DNA of 17,477 bases, from the NCBI GenBank assembly GCA_900557045.1, contig USQY01000038.1, forward strand, positions 1-17,477. Reading direction: 5' to 3'. Each line of letters begins with the position of its first letter. The stretch's first letter is position 1. The notes beneath the pieces are model-generated. The model saw only the letters and a program-made list of their open reading frames with translations, was not told the DNA's origin and made no database searches. The translations under genes were made by a program, and so were the position numbers. This DNA is from an uncultured Clostridium sp. (GTDB lineage Bacteria; Bacillota; Clostridia; TANB77; CAG-508). Shown in pieces: positions 8,801-13,980 of this stretch.

Positions 8801-10058
8801 TTGGATTATCTAGTAAATCAACTTTTTCTTCTTCTTTTGGTGAATTTGTATATTTACCATCTGTTTTTACTAACATATTTAAATATGCATATTTACTTAT
8901 ATCTTCTGGTTTTACTATCAAATTTAATGCTTGTGAGCAACTATATTCTCCTGTTGTTATTTCTGTGTTTGTTATAGTATCTATTACTTTTACTCCTTCT
9001 GGAGCCAATATTGTTATTGTATGTTTGCAGTCTTTATAGTGTACATATGGAATTCCACCTATTCCACCCCATGTATTTGCAAATATTACATTTCCTTCTG
9101 TGTTATCTATCCAAATTTCTTTTGCATTATTAAATGCTAATATTCCTATTTGTGTAACTGTTGATGGTAATTTGATTTTACTAAAATTGCAATTTGAAAA
9201 TGTAAAATCTTTTATATTTGCACATGTTGAATTATAATTTAATTCTCCATTTAATCCTTCACATCCGCTAAAAGCCCATTCTCCTATTTCTGTAACTGTG
9301 TTTGGTATTGTTAAATTTCCTGTTAATTTAGAACAATTTTGGAATGCTTTTTCTGGTATATTTGTTATTCCTGAACCTATTGTTATTGTTCCATTTAATT
9401 CTGAGCAGTTTGCAAATGCTTTTCTTCCTATTGTTTGTAATGTATTTGGTAGATTTAAGTTTCCTGTTAGACTTTTACAATTGTAGAAAGCATAATTTCC
9501 TATATTTTTTAAATTTGCTGGAAATTTTATGTCTTTTATATCTAAATTATAACAACTATGAAATGCATAATCCTCTATGTTTATTAAATTTTGTGGTAAT
9601 TTAAATTCTGCACTCTTTAATTTCTCACAGTGATAGAAAGCTTTACTTCCTATTGTTTCTATAGAATCTGGCATTTCAACTGTTTCTAGTGCCATGCAGT
9701 TTATAAAACAATATCTTTTTATTTCTTTTACTGAATTTGGTATAATAACTTTTTTTATTTGTTCATCTCTTGTGTTTCCAAAAATATTGTATTCATAATA
9801 TGTGTATTTTCCTATTGAAACAACTGGGTATTGTCCTATTTTTGATGGTATTGTTACTGTTTCAATGTTTGCATTTGTTGAATTAAATTTTGCATATACA
9901 TTTATTGCCTCATTTGACTCATTTAAACAATAATGCCACTCTATTCCATCTATAACATATGTGTATTCTGTGTATCCATATGATTCTTTTGGAGAAAATA
10001 TATTTATTAATATTAATATTGATATTATACTAATAAATACATATATGCCTTTTTTCAT
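2847..10058 (-). CDS. Giant secreted surface protein: BspA-type LRR, Cna_B-like domains, GLUG-like beta-helix
   Basis: The product has 2403 residues. A signal peptide covers about 1-28. BspA-type LRR_5 repeats (around 65-315) have the pattern IPNTVTEIGEWAFSGC. A DUF11-like domain covers about 470-600 (GDTITYKIRVYNEGENEGYA). A SpaA/Cna_B-like domain is at about 650-755 (IEKIDSETEDMLNGAKFDL, then KETETPEGY). Strand-rich GLUG-type repeats follow (FGGVFDGAGYTISNLKI at 815-831), interrupted by a charged coiled coil at about 866-908. A second Cna_B-like domain lies at about 1037-1140. The remaining roughly 1200 residues are beta-helix rungs. By eye I count about 38 copies of the turn [GA]G[ILV][ILV]G across the two repeat blocks. 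There is no C-terminal membrane segment or LPXTG signal. The start is supported by AAGGAGG just after the upstream stop codon, 15 nt away, so the gene is the second of an operon. The likely role is adhesion or surface structure; the ligand is unknown. Because of the IS upstream, expression is doubtful in this copy. Confidence 0.9.
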   Translation of the reverse strand: MKKGIYVFISIISILILINIFSPKESYGYTEYTYVIDGIEWHYCLNESNEAINVYAKFNSTNANIETVTIPSKIGQYPVVSIGKYTYYEYNIFGNTRDEQIKKVIIPNSVKEIKRYCFINCMALETVEMPDSIETIGSKAFYHCEKLKSAEFKLPQNLINIEDYAFHSCYNLDIKDIKFPANLKNIGNYAFYNCKSLTGNLNLPNTLQTIGRKAFANCSELNGTITIGSGITNIPEKAFQNCSKLTGNLTIPNTVTEIGEWAFSGCEGLNGELNYNSTCANIKDFTFSNCNFSKIKLPSTVTQIGILAFNNAKEIWIDNTEGNVIFANTWGGIGGIPYVHYKDCKHTITILAPEGVKVIDTITNTEITTGEYSCSQALNLIVKPEDISKYAYLNMLVKTDGKYTNSPKEEEKVDLLDNPTYTQNIQSLTRNKQIIITGQDIKLVDLKLIQREYISEINGTEPTNKREPIITNTENKLEYKHTKYPVEVQNGDTITYKIRVYNEGENEGYAKEIVQYIGQGLEFDVNNANNIKYKWTVSEDGRKITTTYLENTAIPAYTNNENPSYEEIEFICKVTAEKQLEEDIRLVVAGEITKGTSGEKELKKGNLSIPELSTYKEEEAYNSNSTQYVRGTEEDDDFENVVIKREIPIDYTIRIEKIDSETEDMLNGAKFDLLNENKEVIKTGITKNGGILDFGLMKTHGTQDDIYYIKETETPEGYRKIIQDEVKVVIHKKITDPITEQYEISIECDLLETKVIVETQDTVIPIYTEEQLSKIGTNRSVTIDGKTYTFGKYEDYELKNDIEITSGNWKPIKEFGGVFDGAGYTISNLKITQDGDSDNTRFGLFAEVSGTIKDLNVSNININITNVEKEINEKISDARLELANATTTTEKTRLREKIKELQEKLENKYNVGGIVAYMAQGTLQNCTVSGTINSDTNNVGGLIGYGADGKLLIINGCTNNTNITATGSKIGGLIGVGFGALSIVDSTNNGTIIAGKFNAGGLVGYSEASNYSVNNVVVKLDKTTNIVSLTIENKRHIGEYTLSLKNIDIDTYGLLDGARFKVLDKNKQVITGYEDIEVKNGALQIATYDIEELGTDTYYVVQTKTPDGYVDVTEYVKVTISKVWNGKEEKYEVAVNITVINKDDYEDEENIDDSHSDSRTDKKYVIKEAENVEWKVNKIYVKNCTNNGAVKSGLDNTAGIIGCTKCIAELENCTNTGEITPNYNTTNYSGHASGMIAQAQKQDDSTEIRLTGCINEGIITSQTGVSDAAGLVSYTVVPVIVNNCKNTANIGSENLNVQTIAGFIATADADITIKNSINTGNITANNSIESAGFLAKEINTNSTIEIENCENSGNVTGGGKVSAFIGIGINKKTIINNSKIIGTQENPVIFSSTGYTGELGGYIGLTTSDLNINNCKSENIEINVKNSGYASIMVGEVASLGYTIGNDKIGIIKNCTANNIEIQREQTSSPIEFGGIICKIIAGQIKDLKIENCEINNMKFNENMSESTIGGMLGLTYAVDNINLVNNKITNNILLSNNTSDSTRMGGIASTILNCGETLNIENCNIENTQLKSDRGNYIGGILGRLDNSYNAKINIIRCNVNKTEIYSGNDSNKIGGIVGGILSGEYANIIKCNYNESTIISDDKNTSKVAIGGIVGFTDVAANFEDCTIINSDIKAKAGYIGGILSQNVKYYYGNATELKLENCKVINTSMKREKVENSYAEPGNMGGLVSTIVSLPTTIKNCIVTSENRTKEISGNQNLGGLIGFCNSEIKIENTEFSNMIIKSSTTDGNQTGGAIGVNGGNANIKGLRINNIKIDSPGGIGGVWGCQNREATIEDSEINNLEITHKATTGYMPSLIGGVVGAANKLTVNNTTVKNVKMDGTDINTMHMAGVVAVGSENVNIFNSNISKINMKNNSANSGAVPITSGVISIARTEAKLENINVNDIEIESKGHAAGLSGSGDIVTNENNGNIEISKIRINIKTTEGAAQGVMPLASMAAGTTNGTIKNIKATDGIITINSNLNVLAGGILGIGKTSIDNCEVNKLDITSKTSNGNAVQIGGIAGGCNKAVSNSKANNISINSSSVENIIAGGIGYISGNAENIQVTNLKIIANGKDDTKSAIGGILGIQSGEIRLNSSSIEDGTIKASKAKCVGGAVGVCSSGNITNVDTNSVTIINDTEGSTTAGIIAATANPSTEIQNCNLTSSSITNAGNKYTVDSTTGVKIYQGGTAGILGVGTGLISECTVKNSNIVSKEETSYGTGGIVGHGNNIKNQATAIDNCKVINTCIEGKTAVGGIAGAAVANITDCLVQGNKDEENSALIIGEDKVGGILGFAGQLTTEPNLVRLAAKLTKCVIQDVKIVGKTLVKEAIGGSSYYTEGKTTEYDANESFVNSRSVIEVK

Positions 10059-10073
10059 TAGATACTCCTCCTT

Positions 10074-11987
10074 TTATTTATTTTTTCTTTTTAATATTAT
10101 TATCACTGCAATACTAATTAAAAGAGCCACTATAATTGTTGTAAAACATATTGCTGTAAATCCTGTTTTTATTGTAATTATAATTTCTTCTTTGTCTTCA
10201 TTATCTTCTGTTATGTCTTTAGAATCTGAATCATTTTCATATTCTGTTATTTTTACGCTATTTATTTTTGAACCTATATTTTCTTTATTAACTTTATATG
10301 TACATTCTATAAATATTGATTTGCTTTCTCCTGGTTGTAATAAATTTTTATTTAATGAATTTGTTTTTACTTCATTTCCATTTACCACCCATTGTGTTGT
10401 TTGTGTTGATATTGCTTCAAATCCTTCTGGTAAATAATCTGTTATTTCTGTTGCATATCCATTTATTTCACCAATATTTGTTACTTTTATTTCATATTTT
10501 ATTTTTAATTTTGTATTTTCTATTTCTTTTTTTGGTATATCTATTTTTAATATTTCTTCATTTGATTTTTTATTTATTATTTTTTGTCCTTCATTATTTT
10601 CTACTGTTACATTTATAATATTTTTTTCTATATTTAAATCAAATTTTTTTACATATACACTACACTCATCTGTGTTATTTTCTTTGTTAGCATCACATGA
10701 ATCATCTTGTAATTTTACTTTATTTGTTGCTATTCTTCCATTATTTAATTTATTTTCTTTTACTTTTAACGCTATTTTTAGTTCCTTATATTCTGGTGAT
10801 AGCATTGTTTGTTTGTTAAATCCTTTTAATTCTGTATTATCTAAAATACTTGTTTTTATATATTCTGCTTCACTTATATTTGTAGTTTCCTCTAAATCTC
10901 CTGATGAATTTATTTTATATAATTTCCAGCCATTTTGATTATTTAATTCATTATTTATATATTCTAATCCTTGTGGAATTTCATTGAATATATCTTTTAT
11001 TGTTGCAGCATTTTCAGATTCATTATAAATTCTTATTGTAAAAATTAATTCTTGATTATTTTCTACTTTTTCCATATTTTCATTTTTAGTGTATATAATT
11101 TTTCCGTTTTTATCTAAACTTGTTTTTATCTCATTATTAACTTTTTTTATTCCATCTACTTCAGATACAAATTGTTTTATACTTACATCATATTTTGCAT
11201 CTTTGTATTGTATTTTTACTTTTATTTTTTTATTTTCTACATCTATTTTTAATCCACTTAAATTTGTGTCATATTCTATATTTACTATAAATTTTTTTGA
11301 TGCTTTATCCCATGTTTGATTTAATGTAAAAGATATATCATTATCTATTATTTTTTTATATTCATTAGGTACATCTATTTGTTTTATTATATATTTTTTC
11401 TTTCCTTCTTCTCTTACAGTTAATGTTCCTAAATATAAATCACCATTTTCTGTAACACCACTTGACAAACTTGATTGTTCTTCGTTTTGTAATTCATATT
11501 TTATATTATTAATTTTTTCATTGTATAAATTAGTACTTTCTACTGTAAGCTCATATACATCTGGAATTTTCATATCTCCATATACTATTGTTACATTATT
11601 ATTTTGTTGTTCTATTGAATAGCTTTCATTACTTGGTTTATACACATAAATTATATCCTTGCTATCTTCTTGAAAATATCCGTTTTTATTTATAGGTTCG
11701 TCGCCATAAGCTCTATAACAAGGAATATCTATTCTATCTGTTTTATACCATTCACCTATTTTCCCTTTTATTATTTCTTCTGGTAATAATGCATTTCCTT
11801 GTGTATCTATATATTTAATTGTTATACTCATTTGTTCGTTTGTTACATTAGGACTGCTTGTTTTTAAAGCCTGCTTTACTCCATCAATATAATACTGTGT
11901 ATTACTTATCCCAATAAAACTAGTGCTTATACTAATGATTATTATAATAACTGCAAATATTTTTAATAATGAATTTTTTTCTTTCAC
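10074..11987 (-). CDS. Membrane-anchored surface protein with MucBP-like and DUF11-like domains
   Basis: The product has 637 residues. An N-terminal signal or membrane segment covers about 8-28. A MucBP-like domain is at about 54-117 (ITIKYIDTQGNALLPEEI, ending IIYVYK). A Cna_B-like fold covers about 144-250. Two DUF11-like domains lie at about 264-445 and 450-585 (FTIRIYNESENAATIKDIF; YEIKVTNIGEINGYATEITD). An acidic stretch leads to a C-terminal membrane helix at about 610-632 and a KRKNK tail, with no LPXTG motif. It probably sits in the cell membrane with its domains outside and may hold or export the giant protein encoded next in the operon. The start is GTG. Today only CGAGG precedes it, because the IS110 element interrupts the ribosome binding site; without the element the sequence is GGAGG, 8 nt, GTG. 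Domain calls rest on sequence patterns seen by eye. Confidence 0.85.
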   Translation of the reverse strand: MKEKNSLLKIFAVIIIIISISTSFIGISNTQYYIDGVKQALKTSSPNVTNEQMSITIKYIDTQGNALLPEEIIKGKIGEWYKTDRIDIPCYRAYGDEPINKNGYFQEDSKDIIYVYKPSNESYSIEQQNNNVTIVYGDMKIPDVYELTVESTNLYNEKINNIKYELQNEEQSSLSSGVTENGDLYLGTLTVREEGKKKYIIKQIDVPNEYKKIIDNDISFTLNQTWDKASKKFIVNIEYDTNLSGLKIDVENKKIKVKIQYKDAKYDVSIKQFVSEVDGIKKVNNEIKTSLDKNGKIIYTKNENMEKVENNQELIFTIRIYNESENAATIKDIFNEIPQGLEYINNELNNQNGWKLYKINSSGDLEETTNISEAEYIKTSILDNTELKGFNKQTMLSPEYKELKIALKVKENKLNNGRIATNKVKLQDDSCDANKENNTDECSVYVKKFDLNIEKNIINVTVENNEGQKIINKKSNEEILKIDIPKKEIENTKLKIKYEIKVTNIGEINGYATEITDYLPEGFEAISTQTTQWVVNGNEVKTNSLNKNLLQPGESKSIFIECTYKVNKENIGSKINSVKITEYENDSDSKDITEDNEDKEEIIITIKTGFTAICFTTIIVALLISIAVIIILKRKNK

Positions 11988-12000
11988 TTTATATACCTCG

Positions 12001-12006
12001 TATAAT
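12001..12006 (+). promoter_or_regulatory. Left-end -10 box, completed only in the excised circle
   Basis: TATAAT lies 2 nt inside the left core. In the integrated state the hexamer 18 nt upstream is TTTTCT, a poor -35. In a circle, TTGACA of the right end (13536-13541) would lie 18 nt upstream. A mirrored TATAAT on the minus strand is present at 12018-12023, within the inverted repeat CGTATAATG (11999-12007) / CATTATACG (12017-12025). Confidence 0.75.
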
Positions 12007-12012
12007 GAACAT

Positions 12013-12240
12013 ATAACATTATACGAACTCCTTTCTTTAAAATTTTTACTTTTTTGTTATAATGTTTTTATAGACTCTGTGGACTAGTTTCTATCCCTAT
12101 CGCTTGACGATTTCCTTTGGAGGCTCTAGCCACAGATGTTTGTTTATTTGTTAATTAGTTAGATAACGCATGACGTTTTATTTAGAACGAGGCTACATTC
12201 AACAAACATTTTGTGGATCACATTGTCTAAATTTTATTTA
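12013..12240 (+). ncRNA. Predicted bridge RNA of the IS110 element
   Basis: The transcript probably starts near 12013. A 5' stem pairs AACATTATA (12015-12023) with TATAATGTT (12058-12066). The target-binding loop is closed by TCTGTGG+CTAG (12076-12082, 12084-12087) with CTAGCCACAGA (12126-12136). It holds left guide TCTATCCCT (12090-12098), inner hairpin ATCG-CTTGA-CGAT (12099-12111) and right guide TGGAGG (12118-12123). The donor-binding loop is closed by TGTTTGTT (12137-12144) with AACAAACA (12201-12208). It holds left guide TAGTTAG (12156-12162), inner hairpin AACG-CATGA-CGTT (12165-12177) and right guide ACGAGGCTA (12187-12195). The left target guide matches 7 of 9 flank bases ending in the core. 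TGGAGG is complementary to CCTCCA of the restored site. TAGTTAG equals the right end at 13548-13554. ACGAGGCTA pairs over 9 bases (one G-U) with the circle junction. Known IS110-group bridge RNAs have this two-loop layout; the 3' end is a guess. Confidence 0.8.
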
Positions 12241-12256
12241 AAAAGGAGTACCCCTT

Positions 12257-13435
12257 ATGATTTATGTTGGTATCGATGTTGCAAAGGATAAACACGATTG
12301 CTTTGCAATGAACTCTGATGGAGAAATTTTGATTGAAAAATTGACTGTTCAAAACAATTTTGATGGTTTCAATTCTTTATTCAATTCTCTTTCTCAATTT
12401 AATGAAAGTCTTGAAAATATTAAAGTAGGACTTGAAGCTACTGGTCACTACAGCAATAACATTCTTAACTTTCTGACCTCAAAAGGATTTAATGTCTACG
12501 TCATTAATCCACTACAAACTAATCTTTACAGAAAAGGTCAAAGCCTTAGAAAGACCAAAACAGATAAGTTAGACGCTCGTTTTATTGCTACAATGCTTAT
12601 CACAGATAACTTAAAGCCCTACTCTAATTTATCTTATCACATTTCTGAATTAAAGTCACTAGTTAGACACAGATTTCGTTTAATTCAAGAACGTTCAAAA
12701 TTCAAAACATCTCTTTCTAGGCTTGTTACTCTTGTGTTTCCGGAACTCGAGAAAATTGTTTGGTCTATTTCTCAAACTTCTGTGCTGTATCTTCTTAACG
12801 AATTACCTTCTGCTAAAGATATATCTGAATGTAATTTAAAACATCTTACATCTCTTTTAGAAAAATATTCTAAAGGGAAATATAGTAGAGCTAAAGCTAT
12901 TGAAATTCGTGAACTTGCTAGAATATCAATTGGCACTAATAGTCGTTCTTTATCTTTTGAATTAAGACAAGTTATTCAAACTATTTTGTTTTTACAAACT
13001 CAAATTGATGATATTGATAAGGAACTTAAAACAATAGTTGACGAACTTGATAGTCCAATAATGTCTATTCCAGGTATTTCTTATGTTTCTGCTGCTTTTA
13101 TATTAGCTGAAATTGGTGATATAAATAACTTTGATTCACCTGCTAAATTACAAGCCTTTGCAGGACTTGATCCATCTACATATCAATCTGGAAAATATAC
13201 TGCTACTCATTCAGTAATGGTAAAACGTGGTTCTAAATATCTACGTTGGGCCTTACTTAATGCTACAAGACTTGTCTGTATGCGTGATAAAACATTTAAT
13301 GATTACAAAAATTCTAAGCTAGCTGAAGGTAAGCATTATTTTGTAGCACTTAGTCATACTTCTAAAAAATTAATTAGAGTTATTTATTATTTATTAAAAA
13401 CAAATAAATCTTATCAACTTCCAAAAGTAGCTTAG
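12257..13435 (+). CDS. IS110-family bridge-RNA-guided recombinase (transposase)
   Basis: The product has 392 residues. The N-terminal RuvC-like DEDD domain shows Asp7 (VGIDVAKDKH), Glu60 (GLEATGHY), and Asp103 and Asp106 (KTDKLDA). A helical middle of about 120-265 follows. The C-terminal Tnp20 domain starts at IPGISYVSAAFILAEIGDI (271-289), with AGLDPSTYQSGKY (302-314) carrying the probable catalytic Ser311. Both half-sites of the composite active site known for IS110 recombinases are therefore present. The protein would bind its bridge RNA and join target and donor DNA at a CT core. AAGGAG 8 nt before ATG is the ribosome binding site; it could pair weakly with CCCCTT just before the start. 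The gene stands alone within the element, transcribed away from the surface operon it displaced and towards the cellulose genes. It looks intact. Confidence 0.95.
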   Translation: MIYVGIDVAKDKHDCFAMNSDGEILIEKLTVQNNFDGFNSLFNSLSQFNESLENIKVGLEATGHYSNNILNFLTSKGFNVYVINPLQTNLYRKGQSLRKTKTDKLDARFIATMLITDNLKPYSNLSYHISELKSLVRHRFRLIQERSKFKTSLSRLVTLVFPELEKIVWSISQTSVLYLLNELPSAKDISECNLKHLTSLLEKYSKGKYSRAKAIEIRELARISIGTNSRSLSFELRQVIQTILFLQTQIDDIDKELKTIVDELDSPIMSIPGISYVSAAFILAEIGDINNFDSPAKLQAFAGLDPSTYQSGKYTATHSVMVKRGSKYLRWALLNATRLVCMRDKTFNDYKNSKLAEGKHYFVALSHTSKKLIRVIYYLLKTNKSYQLPKVA

Positions 13436-13460
13436 TTGATAGTGTTTCATACCTTTTTAA

Positions 13461-13480
13461 AAGCATTTTTCCAGATGCTT
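13461..13480 (+). terminator. Weak stem-loop after the recombinase gene
   Basis: AAGCAT (13461-13466) and ATGCTT (13475-13480) form a 6-bp stem with an 8-nt loop, followed by ATTTG rather than a clean T run. It may be a partial terminator within the right end of the element. Read-through is possible. Confidence 0.35.
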
Positions 13481-13535
13481 ATTTGTCATGCATTTTTTCA
13501 ATGTACTAATTTTTTTGATTTTTTGAGAAAAACTA

Positions 13536-13564
13536 TTGACATTCATATAGTTAGTCTCCATAAT
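13536..13564 (+). promoter_or_regulatory. Hybrid outward promoter at the IS right end
   Basis: TTGACA (13536-13541, inside the element) is followed by a 17-nt spacer and CATAAT (13559-13564, host flank). This is one base from full sigma-A consensus and points at the cellulose synthase and cellulase genes. The start would be near 13571. The -35 is normally the half that completes the promoter of the excised circle. Confidence 0.6.
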
Positions 13565-13581
13565 ATTTTATTTATTTTTAT

Positions 13582-13608
13582 ATTATAGAAGAAAAATTTT
13601 TTATTCAA
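13582..13608 (-). promoter_or_regulatory. Probable original promoter of the surface operon, now cut off
   Basis: On the minus strand, TTGAAT (13603-13608) and TATAAT (13582-13587) are 15 nt apart. Without the IS this promoter would start transcription near 13575, about 30 nt before the GTG of the 637-residue gene. The element now places about 1.56 kb between them. The spacer is short, so this call is moderate. Confidence 0.45.
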
Positions 13609-13676
13609 TCCCCGTTTTGGGCTGTATATTTAGGTTTGATAACTATTAATTTACGGAAATAGTTGCTTTTGACAAA

Positions 13677-13715
13677 ATATTACAAATATTACTTTTATAT
13701 TACATTTTTGTAATA
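13677..13715 (+). promoter_or_regulatory. Iterated ATATTAC motif upstream of the cellulose genes
   Basis: ATATTAC occurs at 13677, 13686 and 13697. The last copy overlaps a 7-bp inverted repeat TATTACA-TTTT-TGTAATA (13698-13715). A TTGACA lies just before at 13669-13674, but no -10 at good spacing is clear. This may be a regulator site; chance in AT-rich sequence is a real alternative. Confidence 0.35.
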
Positions 13716-13733
13716 CTGCTGTTTTATCTAAAT

Positions 13734-13931
13734 TTGCAATATTTTTTTAATTTATTAAGAAACTTTTTTGGTATATTAGTATATTTTTTTATAGTATTTT
13801 TTATTCTATTGCATAATCTTTTTTCTATTTATGACTTACTAGTTTTTTTAATCGCTATTGCACAACTAATTTTCTTATTATATAATTATTTTATAAAATT
13901 AATACAAGAAATTTTAAAAGAAAGGAATTAA
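13734..13931 (+). CDS. Small hydrophobic protein, doubtful
   Basis: The ORF encodes 65 residues from a TTG codon, with two likely membrane helices (about 10-30 and 33-52) and a charged end EILKERN. There is no visible ribosome binding site. The frame stays open upstream to about 13650 without an ATG or GTG. It ends 49 bp before the cellulose synthase gene, on the same strand. It could be a small membrane partner of the synthase, or a spurious Phe/Leu-rich frame in T-rich DNA. I do not recognise a family. Confidence 0.3.
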   Translation: MQYFFNLLRNFFGILVYFFIVFFILLHNLFSIYDLLVFLIAIAQLIFLLYNYFIKLIQEILKERN

Positions 13932-13980
13932 CCAATTATATAGATTAATATTTCTATATGATTGATTATACGAGAAAAAA

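Larger units (their letters stand above)
11997..13557 (+). mobile_element. IS110-family insertion element (IS110 group), complete
   Basis: The element is about 1.56 kb, bounded by core CT at 11997-11998 and 13556-13557 (CTC is shared at both ends, so the exact cut is ambiguous by one base). There are no terminal inverted repeats, as expected for the IS110 group. It has a 5' non-coding end of about 255 nt, a DEDD/Tnp20 recombinase gene and a short right end. Three observations fix the ends: deletion rebuilds a good GGAGG ribosome binding site before the surface operon; joining right end to left end makes TTGACA-N18-TATAAT; and guide-like segments of the left-end RNA match both the flanks and the joined ends. 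The recombinase is intact and the giant surface ORF next to it is unbroken, which suggests a recent insertion. Confidence 0.85.

Noticed and set aside
2847..10058. Repeated GGIVG-coding segments as a CRISPR-like array
   Set aside because: The repetition is at protein level in one open frame. There are no uniform DNA repeats or spacers.
12071..12078. Alternative left boundary of the IS at TAGACTCT, resembling TAGTCTCC at the right end
   Set aside because: It would leave the TATAAT box and the bridge RNA 5' stem outside the element, would not rebuild a ribosome binding site, and fits the guides less well than the boundary at 11997-11998.
13558..13733. Riboswitch (for example cyclic-di-GMP) upstream of the cellulose genes
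   Set aside because: Only short hairpins are visible (CCC-loop-GGG near 13611-13622 and the 13698-13715 stem). None of the conserved cyclic-di-GMP-I motifs is present.
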